64,000 nt of DNA, taken from contig NZ_JAUYQU010000228.1 in the NCBI RefSeq assembly GCF_030697065.1, positions 1 through 64,000 on the forward strand, given 5' to 3'. Positions within the stretch are counted from its first letter, which is position 1. Each line of letters opens with the position of its first letter. Under the pieces are notes generated by a model that saw only the letters and a program-made list of their open reading frames with translations, had not been told where the DNA came from and searched no databases. This document shows positions 19,620 to 29,334 of the stretch, piece by piece. A program made the position numbers and the translations under genes. Source of the stretch: Bradyrhizobium sp. GTDB taxonomy: Bacteria; Pseudomonadota; Alphaproteobacteria; Rhizobiales; Xanthobacteraceae.

Positions 19620-20933
19620 GTGCTGAGATATCCGTCGTTGCGAGCGCCGCTCGATATTCTGTTTCTGGTCTGTTGCGTCGCTTTGACGGCTGACGTTCTG
19701 GTTCCGGAAATCTGGGGCAACGGCAAGACCAAGGACTATCCGCTGTGGTTCTGGGCCGGACAGCAGGTGCTGGCGGGCAAGGATCTCTATCCCAGCAACC
19801 CAAACAGCTATTTCGATTTCATCTATCCGCCGTTGTCGGCGGTGCTGCTGGCGATACCGAGCTATTTCGGCAAGATACCGCTCTATCTATGCCTGTCGCT
19901 CTTCAACGCGGTGGCGTGGTGGATGACGGCGCAGTTCTCGCACGCGATGGCGGGCTCCGGCCGGACGTCCGGTCCCTGGCTGTTCGCGCTGCCGGGGTTC
20001 GTCACGATTACCTTCGTGTTCGACATGTTCGATCTCGGACAGCCGAACCTCGTTCTGCTGGCTTTGATGCTGTTCGGTTTCTGGCTGCTGCAGCATGGCC
20101 GGCCGTGGATGGGGGGAAGCATGTTCGCGCTGGCCACCGCCATCAAGGTTTTCCCGGTGGCGGTGTTTCCCTACCTGATCTGGCGAAGGCAGTGGGCGGC
20201 CGTTGCGGGGATGGTGGTGTTCCTCGGCGTGTTCCTGTTCGTGCTGCCGGCGCCGTTCCGCGGCTACCAGCACAACGTCACGGAGCTGAAGACCTGGTAC
20301 CAGGGCATGGTGGGGTCGAGCTCGGAGAAGGGATTTGGCCAGCGCGACGAGCAGAACTGGTCCTGGGTCAATCAATCCATCATCGCGATGACGCATCGGC
20401 TGACGCGGCCGGTCAACTACAACCAGGACGATCCGAGCAAGCCGCCGCGCACCATGAATCTGGTTGATCTCGATTTCAGGACCGCCAACTGGATCGTGCT
20501 GGCGATATCGTTCCTGATCGGCGCCGGCTTCCTCGCGGTGATGCCGTCGCGCGCGCGGATGACGCCACGCTCGACCGCCGAGGAACTCGGCATCCTGTTC
20601 TGTCTGATGACGGTGGCCTCGCCGCTGGCCCGGCAGTATTACTTCATGTGGCTGTTCTTTCCGGTCACGGTCCTGATCCATCGGGCGGCCTATGATCCTC
20701 GCGCGGCGGTCCGGGCGGGCACATGGGCGGCGCTGGCATTGGCGGGCGGCCTGATGTGCCTGTCGTTTCCGGTGTTTCCGAATGATCTGCAGGCCTGGGG
20801 GAACAATCTCGCGGCGACTGCCGTGATCGCAGGCGGACTGGTCTGGCACATCCTGCATCCGCCGTCGGATGCCGTCGCCTTGTCTCTAGCGGCCGGCGAG
20901 CTACAACCAGCCATCCAGCAGCAACCCCGCTAG
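19620..20933 (+). CDS. Glycosyltransferase family 87 (DUF2029) membrane protein
   Basis: This 437-residue multi-pass protein has about ten helices. The N-terminal pattern KDYPLWFWAGQQVLAGKDLYPSNPNSYFDFIYPPLSAVL is the GT87 signature, with acidic residues in the first periplasmic loop likely binding the polyprenyl-phosphate sugar donor. Known relatives are polyprenol-phosphate mannose-dependent mannosyltransferases. The acceptor here is unknown. It starts with GTG 51 bases after the HerA-like gene and ends 16 bases before the M20 peptidase gene. Confidence 0.88.
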   Translation: MLRYPSLRAPLDILFLVCCVALTADVLVPEIWGNGKTKDYPLWFWAGQQVLAGKDLYPSNPNSYFDFIYPPLSAVLLAIPSYFGKIPLYLCLSLFNAVAWWMTAQFSHAMAGSGRTSGPWLFALPGFVTITFVFDMFDLGQPNLVLLALMLFGFWLLQHGRPWMGGSMFALATAIKVFPVAVFPYLIWRRQWAAVAGMVVFLGVFLFVLPAPFRGYQHNVTELKTWYQGMVGSSSEKGFGQRDEQNWSWVNQSIIAMTHRLTRPVNYNQDDPSKPPRTMNLVDLDFRTANWIVLAISFLIGAGFLAVMPSRARMTPRSTAEELGILFCLMTVASPLARQYYFMWLFFPVTVLIHRAAYDPRAAVRAGTWAALALAGGLMCLSFPVFPNDLQAWGNNLAATAVIAGGLVWHILHPPSDAVALSLAAGELQPAIQQQPR

Positions 20934-20949
20934 CCAAGGGAAGATCGCA

Positions 20950-22371
20950 ATGTCCAACGCGACGCAAGTTCAACCGGTCCTCGATCACATCGATGCGGAT
21001 TTCGACAACAGTCTGCAGCGGCTGTTTGCGCTGCTGCGGATCAAGTCGATCTCGGCCGATCCCGCTTTTGCCGGGGATTGCAGGGCGGCGGCCGACCATC
21101 TTGCCGCCGACATCGCGACGCTCGGTTTTACGACAGAGGTCAGGCCCACCGCCGGCCATCCCGCCATCGTCGCCAAGCTCAATGGCGCCACCGCAAATAG
21201 TGCCGGGAGCTCGCGGCCCCATGTGCTGTTCTACGGCCACTACGACGTGCAGCCGGTCGATCCGCTCAATCTGTGGAATCGTCCGCCGTTCGAACCCGTG
21301 GTCACCGACCATGCCGACGGGCGAAAGATCATCGTCGCGCGCGGCGCCCAGGACGACAAGGGCCAGCTGATGACCTTCGTCGAAGCCTGCCGCGCCTGGA
21401 AATCCGTCACCGGATCGCTGCCGGTCGACATCACCATCGTCATCGAGGGCGAAGAAGAAGTCGGATCGAAGAACTTCGTGCCGTTTCTCGAGGCGAACAA
21501 GAGCGATCTCAAGGCCGACTTCGCGCTGGTCTGCGACACCGGCATGTGGGATTCCGACACGCCGGCGATCACCACCTCGCTGCGCGGGCTCGTCTACGAC
21601 GAAGTCAGGATCAAGGCCGCCAACCGCGACCTGCATTCCGGCATCTTCGGCGGCGGCGCGCAAAACCCGATCCGGGTCTTGACCCGCATTCTCGGCGGCC
21701 TTCACGACGAGAACGGCCGCATCACCATCCCCGGCTTCTATGACGGCGTGAAGGACCTGCCGCCGGCGATCCTCGCTCAGTGGAAGAATCTGAATCTGAC
21801 GCCGGATTCCTTTCTCAAGCCGATCGGGCTTGCGCTTCCGGCCGGCGAAACCGACCGCCTGCTGATCGAGCAGGTCTCGTCGCGCCCGACCTGCGACATC
21901 AACGGCATCATCGGCGGCTATACAGGCGAGGGCTCCAAGACGGTGATCCCCGCGGAAGCCTCCGCCAAGGTCTCGTTCCGGCTGGTGGAGGGGCAGCAGC
22001 CCGACAGGATTCGAAAGGCGTTTCGCGACTACGTCACCGAGCGGCTGCCTGGAGATTGCAGCGCGGAATTCATCGACCATTCCAATGCGCCCGCCATCGC
22101 GCTCGACTGGAACATGAAGCCGCTCGCCGCCGCCAAGCGTGCGTTGACCGAGGAGTGGGGCAAGGAAGCACTCTTGATCGGCTCCGGCGCCTCGATCCCG
22201 ATCGTCGCCGATTTCAAGCGCACCCTCGGGCTCGATACCGTGCTGGTGGGTTTCGGGCTCGACGACGACAACATCCATTCGCCGAACGAGAAGTACGATC
22301 TGAAGAGCTTTCACAAGGGCATCCGCTCCTGGGCGCGAATTCTGGGTGCGTTCGCGGAGGCGCCGAAGTAG
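20950..22371 (+). CDS. M20 family metallopeptidase (dipeptidase)
   Basis: This 473-residue dinuclear zinc exopeptidase of the M20/M25/M40 group has metal-site motifs in order. They are VLFYGHYDVQPVD (first His and Asp), VARGAQDDKGQ (bridging Asp), IVIEGEEEVGSKNF (general-base Glu) and LVCDTGMWD. The small dimerisation domain is in the middle, with DLHSGIFGGG. The length and motifs fit cytosolic M20 dipeptidases better than ArgE or DapE. Specificity is unknown. It follows the GT87 gene by 16 bases. Confidence 0.92.
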   Translation: MSNATQVQPVLDHIDADFDNSLQRLFALLRIKSISADPAFAGDCRAAADHLAADIATLGFTTEVRPTAGHPAIVAKLNGATANSAGSSRPHVLFYGHYDVQPVDPLNLWNRPPFEPVVTDHADGRKIIVARGAQDDKGQLMTFVEACRAWKSVTGSLPVDITIVIEGEEEVGSKNFVPFLEANKSDLKADFALVCDTGMWDSDTPAITTSLRGLVYDEVRIKAANRDLHSGIFGGGAQNPIRVLTRILGGLHDENGRITIPGFYDGVKDLPPAILAQWKNLNLTPDSFLKPIGLALPAGETDRLLIEQVSSRPTCDINGIIGGYTGEGSKTVIPAEASAKVSFRLVEGQQPDRIRKAFRDYVTERLPGDCSAEFIDHSNAPAIALDWNMKPLAAAKRALTEEWGKEALLIGSGASIPIVADFKRTLGLDTVLVGFGLDDDNIHSPNEKYDLKSFHKGIRSWARILGAFAEAPK

Positions 22372-23208
22372 AGTGGGGCAGGAAGGCGGCTTCGGGGTTG
22401 CAATGTGATCTCTCCGCGTGGTCCCTGCGAAAGCGGGGATTCCAGGCCACCGGCGCCTGAAAGTGAAGAAGCCATCTCACACCGGAGTCTTTGCCGCGAA
22501 GCCGCGGCGTATGGTCCCGGATCGGCGCTCACTTTTCCGGGACGACGTTGGGGTGAGCTTCCGGTCTCAATTGTCGAACATCGAGAGGGCGTGCGTCCGC
22601 GTTGTCGCGGCGCGATGCGCCCGAGCTTTGCGACGTTTGACGCCCTCTGAAGAAAGAGGGCGCAGGGAAAGCCGGATGCACGCTGCACCCGCGGTCTCGT
22701 GTGCAAACTCGCACAAAACTTGCGCACACGAGCATACAGGGCAGCTAAGGCAATCCGACTTTCCCTGCGCGATGCTCTACGGATTATACCGCGCTCTCCC
22801 CGGTGACCGGGCTTTCTTGCCACCGTCACCCGCGCGCCTGAGCGCGAGCTTGACACCAGCGTCGGGGTGCCAGGACCACACGGTTTCTCCGTACGCAACG
22901 GGGCATTCGTCTTTCGCCGCCATTGCGTCACCGCATCCCACCGCGCGTTCGTGACGATCGCGATCCGCCCCTCTCATCGGGTGAGACAGGGTGCAATATA
23001 GACTGATTTGCAAATTCTGGAAAACAGAATATTTTTGCTTTGGGGTCTTGACGGAGTTTCAGGTGATTTGCCCGTCGAGTTGTTTTGTCGCAGCCCCTTT
23101 GCGCGATTTCGCTTGAACTACGATTGCGGTGACGGGGCGCCAGACAACCTGCCGCTCTCTGTCGGTCTGGCGCGCATGCGTCGCTCCGCCCGCGCCGTCG
23201 TCCGGCTG
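22372..23208. repeat. 837-bp non-coding region with REP-like hairpins and a large nested inverted-repeat element
   Basis: No credible gene is present. Two REP-like hairpins lie at 22422-22439 (GAAA loop) and 22514-22543 (GTCCCGG/CCGGGAC). A larger element follows. CGCCCTCT/AGAGGGCG at 22641-22662 abuts an 18-bp arm at 22660-22677, which matches its inverted copy at 22753-22770 with one mismatch. Inside, CTCGTGTGC at 22696-22704 pairs with GCACACGAG at 22724-22732. From memory, closely similar sequence recurs between genes in Bradyrhizobium and relatives. That cannot be checked here. The last 200 bases contain nothing obvious. Confidence 0.65.
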
Positions 23209-24627
23209 CTATCTGCCGAACTCATCGAGCAGGTGCAAGACATCCTTCGATGCCGTTTCCACATGCTGTATTTCCCGCAGGGCACCGGAAAGATCGCCTG
23301 CTGCGAACAATCTTGCGGCCTGCTTGCCATGCTGATGGACCAGTGCGTGGGGTTTTTCCAGCTGGGCGAACGCGCGATGGCTGCGAGAATCGTGCGAGGC
23401 ATCGCCGTAATACCATTTGCCGAGCCGGCAGGAATGATGGTCCGCCAGTTCATCGGCTTTCAACGCGGTCCGTCCCACGGCCATATCCGCCAGCCGCTTC
23501 TTCCAGATCACGTGATCGGCCTTCGCCAGGCGCGGGATCTTGTTGTTGAACGAAAAGCTGGAAATATTCTGGATTTCCTCGGCCACCAGACCGTGGACGG
23601 TATCGAGCTGGTCGGAAATCGCCACCACCTGGTCGACGCTCTGCTGCGTCATGGCGGCGATGGCGGAAATGCCCTGAGCGATTTCGCGTGAAGCGTCGGT
23701 CTGCTGGTTCAGGATGCCGGAGATTTCGGCCATGCCGGTAGTAACGCTGGAAACCTGCCGACCGACACCGGCCATCGCTTCACCAAGCGATGCCACGACG
23801 TCACGACTTTCCTCAGCGGCTGTTGTGCAGTCGGACATCGCGGCAACGATGGTGTGGATATCGGCCCGCAACTGCTCGATGCGGGCCCGGATATCCACGG
23901 TGGCATAGCTTGTCTGCTGCGAAAGGCTTTTGACTTCCGTCGCCACGACGGCAAAGCCCTTGCCGGCCGCGCCTGCTCGTGCCGCCTCAATTGTTGCATT
24001 CAGCGCCAGAAGGTTGGTCTGCTTTGCAATGGCATCGATCGAGCTTACGATCGTTCCTATCGCCTCGGATGCCTCGTTCAGGGCAATGATCTTCTCCGAC
24101 GCCAGGTTCGCCGTCACTCCCACGCGGCTCATTGCCGCCGATGCGGAATCCGCGGTCGACATTCCCTGTTCGGCGCTGGCGCGCATTTCCGAAGCGTCTT
24201 CGCTTGCGGTCTGCGCGGTTGCCCGGATCTGGGCGATCGAAGCCACCAATTCCTCGCCTGCGGCCGCCAACGACTGGGTACGATGGTCGATCTCGCGGGA
24301 TGTTCCGAGCAGGCGGGCGGTCGAGATCGCGGTCTCGCTGCCCTGGATACTGAGGTTGACGATTCGATCGAGGTCCCGCGACGCGCTCGAGGCCAATCGA
24401 TCCAGCAGACGGCCGATCGCGATCGAGAGGCGATCCTGCGTCGCCGGCCGTTCGACGTCGAGACGACCCTCCGTGATGGCGTCGATGCAGTCGGCCAGCG
24501 CCTGGTCGCGCGCTTCGGATTCCGCGAGCCGGCTCGCCAGCAATGCGATGTCGGCAGAACTTGCGGCGCTCCGCGCCCGGCCGGCGCGGGTGATCGAAGA
24601 AAGAAACGGTGAGGAAAGTGACGACAT
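23209..24627 (-). CDS. Soluble methyl-accepting chemotaxis protein with C-terminal CZB zinc domain
   Basis: This 472-residue cytosolic chemoreceptor has no membrane helix. Its N-terminal 100 residues are helical, then comes the MCP signalling domain with the hairpin tip [55 protein letters not shown]. From residue 370 a CZB domain follows, with [19 protein letters not shown] and [10 protein letters not shown]. These give the His and Cys zinc ligands. CZB receptors in other bacteria sense zinc or oxidants such as hypochlorous acid. The start is the ATG of MSSLSSPFL. No che genes are nearby. Confidence 0.93.
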   Translation of the reverse strand: MSSLSSPFLSSITRAGRARSAASSADIALLASRLAESEARDQALADCIDAITEGRLDVERPATQDRLSIAIGRLLDRLASSASRDLDRIVNLSIQGSETAISTARLLGTSREIDHRTQSLAAAGEELVASIAQIRATAQTASEDASEMRASAEQGMSTADSASAAMSRVGVTANLASEKIIALNEASEAIGTIVSSIDAIAKQTNLLALNATIEAARAGAAGKGFAVVATEVKSLSQQTSYATVDIRARIEQLRADIHTIVAAMSDCTTAAEESRDVVASLGEAMAGVGRQVSSVTTGMAEISGILNQQTDASREIAQGISAIAAMTQQSVDQVVAISDQLDTVHGLVAEEIQNISSFSFNNKIPRLAKADHVIWKKRLADMAVGRTALKADELADHHSCRLGKWYYGDASHDSRSHRAFAQLEKPHALVHQHGKQAARLFAAGDLSGALREIQHVETASKDVLHLLDEFGR

Positions 24628-24973
24628 GCGGCTCCCATAAGGCCAGATGGAATCGAGCGGTTGCGGCCAATGTTGGTTGCTTCGGTTAATTTGAGGCAAA
24701 TTTTTCCCTGCGTAGTGACCGAAACGGTCAACCGGACCATTTTGCGGCAAGGCGCCACGCCCGGTTACCGTCATCGGTCGACATGCCAAGAAAAACAAAA
24801 ACGCCGCCCGGAATTGGGCGGCGTCTGGATTCGCAGTGCAGAGGTTGTTGAAAATCAATCTACACAAAACCCGAGAGATTTCAATCCATGTGTAGTGGGG
24901 GCGAGCCTGTCGATCCTGCGCAGCGGCGCCGGCCAGAACGGCATTGCCGACCACGGTTCCAGGCGGTCGGCGC
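24628..24973. other. 346-bp intergenic region: MCP upstream region plus glycosyltransferase terminator
   Basis: No gene is supported. It contains the leftward terminator at 24791-24824. Nearer the GT39 stop lies a 7-bp inverted repeat, CTACACA at 24860-24866 and TGTGTAG at 24889-24895. The rest must hold the promoter of the leftward chemoreceptor gene, but no convincing -35/-10 pair could be chosen. Confidence 0.5.
24791..24824 (-). terminator. Rho-independent terminator after the GT39-type gene
   Basis: On the minus strand, ACGCCGCCC (24824-24816) and GGGCGGCGT (24809-24801) form a perfect 9-bp stem with a 6-base loop. A T-rich run TTTTGTTTTT (24800-24791) follows. It lies about 150 bases beyond the stop of the leftward membrane glycosyltransferase. 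It should also insulate the chemoreceptor gene further downstream. Confidence 0.9.
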
Positions 24974-26623
24974 TTACGGCGCCGGAATCGACAGCAGATC
25001 GGAAATGTTCTGGCCACGGATGTCGTAAACGCGGGCAAACACCACGTCGTCGCGCTTGATTTCCACCATTACCGGGGCGGTCAGGCCCTTGCAGTAGAAT
25101 TGGCCCAGCGTCATCGCGAAGTCGGCGGCATGGGAGTCCCAGCCGATCGTGAAATCGGGACCGAGTGCGACCTGGGCCGGGCGTTGCGGTCCGCACACCG
25201 CGACTTTCCATTTGCGATTGGCGGGCGGGAATTCCTGGCGCTCGACGAGTTCCTCGCGCAGACCGTCGGAAGCCTGCTTCAGCGCAAGGCCCCAGTAGTC
25301 CAGCATGAACAGATCGTTGGCGCCGCGAACCGTGCCGGCGATCTGGTTGAAGTGGGTGTATTGGTAGGGATGCAGCCGGATCATTTCGCCGAGCGGCAGC
25401 AGCAGGCCGAAAGTGAAGATGGCCAAAGCGGCGGGTTGCCATCGACGATGGCTGTGCTTGAGCCAGTTCATTGCCCACGCGAAGGCAGCTCCCGCCAGCA
25501 CCGCCATCGGCGGAATGACGAAAATGAAGTGGCGGATGCCGTTATAGAGCGCCGGTCGCTTCACCATCGCTACCGCCAGCGGCAATGTCGCCGCCAGCGT
25601 CAGCATCAGGAAGATGGTCTTGCGGCGGGCCGGCACACCGGCGCGCGACAGCGACAGGAAGGTGCCGACGATGGCGGCGAGGCAAAGTCCGAGCAGCACT
25701 TCGGGAAGCTGCAGGGCGAACAGCGTCGGCAGATACGACCATGGCATATCCGGCACCGACACCAGCGCTCCGCCGAACATCTCCTTCCACGGTTTCTCGA
25801 AGAAGTGCGAGAAATAGGTCAGCGCGCGGAACGGATTGCCCGGCTCCATGATCGACCACGGCCAGATCAGCCCCATGATGAGATAGCCGAACACCATGCC
25901 GGGCAGCAGCACGTAGACGACATGGGCGAAGCGGCGAACCGATTCACGCAGGCCGTGCGTGCGAAGCTCCTCCAGCAACAGCGGCGCAAAACCGACCATG
26001 GCATAGACCAGGGCCATCCCGCCGAGGATGCGCGAACCGATCGACAGGCCGGCGCCGAGGCCGACGATCAGAACGGTGCGCGGCGAGGGGGCCGGATATT
26101 CCTGGGCCAGGCGGACAAGGCCGAGCATCAGGATCACCATCGAAACCGCGAATGGCGCGTCCTTCGGGTTCATGAACATGTGACCGTAGAAGGTCGGACA
26201 CAGCGCCAGCAGAAGCAGCGTTGCCAGTCCACCCAGCGGACCGCCGACACGGCGGCCAAGCCGCCACGTCACGCCAAGACCGATCAGGCCGACGATGGCA
26301 CCGAGCAGCCGGCGGGTTTCGAACAACTCCAGCGGGACGATCTTGTGCAGCAATGCTGCAGCCATATCGAAGCCGCCGCCATACATGAAGAGATTCGCGA
26401 AGGACAGCGCGGCGATGTCCTTGAAGCCGGATCCGTACATGCGCAGCAACAGATCGGCATATTCGGCATGGGTGTAGTCATCCCAGCCCAGACCATAGTC
26501 ATCAAAAGTCAGACCCGCGATCAAGCCGATCGCCGCGAGCACCGCGATGGCGAGTTCGTCGCAAGTCCGTTCCATCGATCGCCGGGCGGGCGTGTCGATG
26601 GCCGAAGCAGTGATGGATGACAT
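24974..26623 (-). CDS. GT39/ArnT-like polyprenyl-phosphate-dependent membrane glycosyltransferase
   Basis: This 549-residue multi-pass protein of the GT-C fold has about ten or more helices. The first periplasmic loop contains [26 protein letters not shown], with the paired Asp residues typical of catalytic loops in PMT/ArnT-like enzymes. [20 protein letters not shown] is also a GT39 signature. The C-terminal 150 residues are a soluble periplasmic part. The sugar and acceptor are unknown. It is monocistronic, with a strong terminator downstream at 24791. Confidence 0.82.
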   Translation of the reverse strand: MSSITASAIDTPARRSMERTCDELAIAVLAAIGLIAGLTFDDYGLGWDDYTHAEYADLLLRMYGSGFKDIAALSFANLFMYGGGFDMAAALLHKIVPLELFETRRLLGAIVGLIGLGVTWRLGRRVGGPLGGLATLLLLALCPTFYGHMFMNPKDAPFAVSMVILMLGLVRLAQEYPAPSPRTVLIVGLGAGLSIGSRILGGMALVYAMVGFAPLLLEELRTHGLRESVRRFAHVVYVLLPGMVFGYLIMGLIWPWSIMEPGNPFRALTYFSHFFEKPWKEMFGGALVSVPDMPWSYLPTLFALQLPEVLLGLCLAAIVGTFLSLSRAGVPARRKTIFLMLTLAATLPLAVAMVKRPALYNGIRHFIFVIPPMAVLAGAAFAWAMNWLKHSHRRWQPAALAIFTFGLLLPLGEMIRLHPYQYTHFNQIAGTVRGANDLFMLDYWGLALKQASDGLREELVERQEFPPANRKWKVAVCGPQRPAQVALGPDFTIGWDSHAADFAMTLGQFYCKGLTAPVMVEIKRDDVVFARVYDIRGQNISDLLSIPAP

Positions 26624-26883
26624 GGCTCTCGGTAACCCGGTGTCCCCTGCGGCTCAGACCTTTTGGCGCTTTGAGCCTCTTCCCCGGCATCCGTATAGCG
26701 CAGTTGCCTCTCCAAGTAATTGGTAAATGTGGCGTAATTTCCCTGATGCGATGCAGCAATCGCAGAACGGTTAAAGACCTTCGCGGGGATCGCTGCCGAG
26801 GTCGCCCAGCGAAACCGGATTGGGGGAACGGCGGTTAGAATTGGCGGTTGGCGGTACGCGCATTATGACGGTATTGTGGAGAT

Positions 26884-27792
26884 ATGGCTGACGAGCATTT
26901 CGGGCGCGGCCAAGGGGTGAATTCGATGGGGGTCGTCGTGTTGTTGCTGGCCGGGTTGGGCTTGCTTTTGGCTGGCCTGACGGCGATCGGGTTCGGAATA
27001 CAGATCAACGAATTCAGTCTGGGCAATACCCTGATCGTCGCCGGAACCATGGGCACGTGCAGCGGGATGCTGCTGATCGGCCTGTGGATGGCCGTCAGGG
27101 AACTGAAAAAGATCGCGCGACGGCTAGGGCCCGACGCAACAAGGGCATTTCACGCGGACAACCCATCTCAACCAGCGACGACAGGCGATACGCCCCACCA
27201 ACAGATTGCGGAACCGGACCATCATGGTCGTGTGGAACCGGCGGCGCCATCATCAGAACCGCCATGGCCTGGGGAGGTCACCGCGAGCGACCGCGGGCCG
27301 GACGAAAGGCAGCCATCGCCGGTAGCCGTCGAGCCCGTGCCGGCCCCAAGGCCGAAGCGCAACCTGTTGTTCTCATCGTCGTCGCGCAAGGAGCGCGAGC
27401 GCGCCCAGGCGCGAATGGATCCTTCCATGACCGCCCCCGAACCGGCGGCCCCGCCGCCGGTTTCCGAACCACCGGAAGCGCCGCCCGCGTCGTTTGATGA
27501 CGCCTGGCCGAAGCCGGAGCGGGCGCGGAGCGATACTCCGCCGCCGCGTCGCGCCGGCCGCACGCCTTCGACCTTCGCCGAAGCGGATACTGCCGTCGAC
27601 AACGCGGATCGCCACCCGCCGGCGGTGCGAAATGACGAACCGGCACAGGTCACGGTTCTCAAATCGGGTGTCGTCGACGGCATGGCCTATTCGCTGTATT
27701 CCGATGGCTCGATCGAGGCGCAAATGCCCGAAGGCATGATGCGGTTCGCGTCGATCGACGAACTGCGCGCGCATCTCGACCACCGTTCCTGA
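26884..27792 (+). CDS. Conserved hypothetical membrane-anchored protein with Pro-rich middle
   Basis: This 302-residue protein has two N-terminal membrane helices (MGVVVLLLAGLGLLLAGLTAIGFGI and NTLIVAGTMGTCSGMLLIGLWMAV). A basic turn and a long low-complexity Pro/Ala/Glu-rich segment (about residues 85-245) follow. The compact C-terminal region QVTVLKSGVVDGMAYSLYSDGSIEAQMPEGMMRFASIDELRAHL looks like a small folded domain. I do not recognise a named family. The layout suggests a cytoplasmic domain tethered to the membrane. It stands alone between the GT39 gene and the MucR-type gene. Confidence 0.75.
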   Translation: MADEHFGRGQGVNSMGVVVLLLAGLGLLLAGLTAIGFGIQINEFSLGNTLIVAGTMGTCSGMLLIGLWMAVRELKKIARRLGPDATRAFHADNPSQPATTGDTPHQQIAEPDHHGRVEPAAPSSEPPWPGEVTASDRGPDERQPSPVAVEPVPAPRPKRNLLFSSSSRKERERAQARMDPSMTAPEPAAPPPVSEPPEAPPASFDDAWPKPERARSDTPPPRRAGRTPSTFAEADTAVDNADRHPPAVRNDEPAQVTVLKSGVVDGMAYSLYSDGSIEAQMPEGMMRFASIDELRAHLDHRS

Positions 27793-27979
27793 GCGGGCCT
27801 GTAGTTGCGGCGAAGCCCATCAAAAATAAAGCGCGGCCGTTCTTGTCACGCCAACAGTAATCCGCTCATATTCGACAAGTAGAGCAAGAATCCGTGATTC
27901 CGATCCGCGTATTGGGGCTTCGGGATACTGGTCCGATCCGGTGGGATGCCGATCGATTGCGTTTCTGGAAGGTTCAGCC

Positions 27980-28393
27980 ATGACCGATAGCGCCGGAAAG
28001 AGTTTCATCGACCTGACAGCTGAAATCGTGTCGGCCTATCTCAGCCATAATCCCACGCCGGCCTCCGAAATTCCCGCCTTGATCGGCCAGGTTCACGCAG
28101 CCCTGCAGCGGGTATCGAGCGGCCGGACCGAAGTGCCGCTGGAACCAGTCCGGCCCGCAGTATCCGTCAAGAAATCGATGACGCCCGACTACCTGGTCTG
28201 CCTCGAGGACGGCAAGCTCTTCAAGTCGCTGAAGCGGCACCTGCGCACCCAATACGACATGACGCCGGATCAGTACCGCGACAAATGGGGCCTGCCGGCC
28301 GACTACCCGATGGTGGCGCCCAATTACGCGGTGGCGCGTTCGGCGCTCGCCAAGAAGATGGGGCTCGGTCAGCAGCGTCGGCGGCGGAAGTAG
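27980..28393 (+). CDS. Ros/MucR family transcriptional regulator with incomplete zinc finger
   Basis: This 137-residue regulator follows the alphaproteobacterial Ros/MucR plan. The N-terminal oligomerisation region is FIDLTAEIVSAYLSHNP and the C-terminal DNA-binding domain is YLVCLEDGKLFKSLKRHLRTQYDMTPDQYRDKWGLP. Of the four canonical zinc ligands, Cys74 and His87 remain. The second Cys position is Asp77, and the last His position is replaced by Gln91/Tyr92. Zinc-independent Ros homologues of this kind are known in Mesorhizobium. GGAAGG precedes the chosen ATG. Its targets are unknown; MucR proteins act broadly on envelope and cell-cycle genes. Confidence 0.92.
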   Translation: MTDSAGKSFIDLTAEIVSAYLSHNPTPASEIPALIGQVHAALQRVSSGRTEVPLEPVRPAVSVKKSMTPDYLVCLEDGKLFKSLKRHLRTQYDMTPDQYRDKWGLPADYPMVAPNYAVARSALAKKMGLGQQRRRRK

Positions 28394-28445
28394 TCCGCCC
28401 CCTCCACACCGCTGCGCGGGAGGAGGGAGGAAGAAAGCGCTCCAG

Positions 28446-28871
28446 TCAGGAAGCGGTCGCGAGCGCATCGCGGGCGTCGGAGCGAATCCGCTCGACCATG
28501 GAACGCAGCCCGTTGGAGCGCTGCGGCGTCAGGTGCTCGCGAAATCCGAGTTCGTCGAACAGTTCCAGCGCATCGGTGGCAAGGATGTGCTGCGGGGTGC
28601 GGCCGGAATACAGCGTCAGCAGGATCGCGATCAGCCCGCGCACGATATGCGCGTCGCTGTCGCCGAGATAGTTCAACTGGGGTTGCCCGCCGCTGCGGTC
28701 GACCTGCCTGGAGAGCCAGACCTGGCTGGCGCAGCCCTGCACCTTGTTGGCGGCGGAATGCTCGGCTTCCGGCATCGGGTCGAGCGTGCGGCCGAGCTCG
28801 ATGACGTACCGGTAGCGGTCGTCCCAATCCTCCAGCAGCGCAAAATTGTCCCTGATTTCGTCGATCGTCAT
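28446..28871 (-). CDS. sufE: SufE family sulfur-acceptor protein
   Basis: This 141-residue protein accepts persulfide sulfur from the cysteine desulfurase SufS and passes it to the SufBCD scaffold for Fe-S cluster assembly. The acceptor is Cys47 in NKVQGCASQVWL. Flanking family motifs FALLEDWDDRYRYVIELGRTL, GDSDAHIVRGLIAILLTLYSG and LGFREHLTPQRSNGLRSMVERI are intact. No other suf genes are in the window, which is usual for a stand-alone copy. It converges with the MucR-type gene across a GC-rich hairpin at about 28398-28427. Confidence 0.95.
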   Translation of the reverse strand: MTIDEIRDNFALLEDWDDRYRYVIELGRTLDPMPEAEHSAANKVQGCASQVWLSRQVDRSGGQPQLNYLGDSDAHIVRGLIAILLTLYSGRTPQHILATDALELFDELGFREHLTPQRSNGLRSMVERIRSDARDALATAS

Positions 28872-28950
28872 CGTGTCCCGCGCTCAATCCCAGCGATCTA
28901 TATAGGATTGCGGGAGCCGGAAAGCGATACTGTTCCGCGCCAATTCGCGC

Positions 28951-29334
28951 TCAGGGGCCGCGCCACTCCGCCACCATGTCGTCCGGCGTCAGCGTGTCGC
29001 GCGGCGCCGCCTCCGGTGGCGCAGCGTCGGCATCGTCGGCGCCGCCGATCGAGCCGGTATGGTCGGGCGCCTTCTTGTCGGTGATGATGTGATAGAGCTT
29101 GCGCGCGCCTTCCTGGGCCCGCTGTCCGATCGCGGTGGCGGCCTGGCCGCCCACTTCACAGGCTGCCGGCTGCCGCTTGCAGAACTGACTCATGTCCGAC
29201 ACCGCCGCGGTTGCAGCCGAAACGGCTTCCGACGCCCCCAGTTGCGGGAGCTTGTCCGATTCAGGCGTACTCTCTCTGGGCAAAAGCACGAGCACCAGCC
29301 CGAGCCAGAATGCCATGCGAAGCAGAAAAAACAT
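28951..29334 (-). CDS. DUF5330 family small exported or membrane protein
   Basis: This 127-residue protein has an N-terminal helix (FFLLRMAFWLGLVLVLLP) acting as signal or anchor. A segment with paired cysteines, DMSQFCKRQPAACEVGGQAATAIGQRAQEGARKLYHIITD, follows and is the DUF5330 core. The tail is Asp/Ala-rich. The start is the ATG of MFFLLRMAF. Function is unknown. It ends 79 bases before the sufE start on the same strand. Confidence 0.85.
   Translation of the reverse strand: MFFLLRMAFWLGLVLVLLPRESTPESDKLPQLGASEAVSAATAAVSDMSQFCKRQPAACEVGGQAATAIGQRAQEGARKLYHIITDKKAPDHTGSIGGADDADAAPPEAAPRDTLTPDDMVAEWRGP

Noticed and set aside
22311-22954. Open frames on both strands in the 22.4-23.0 kb gap
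   Set aside because: They run through palindromic repeats, have Arg/Ser/Pro-rich composition and lack ribosome sites. I treat the region as a structured repeat.
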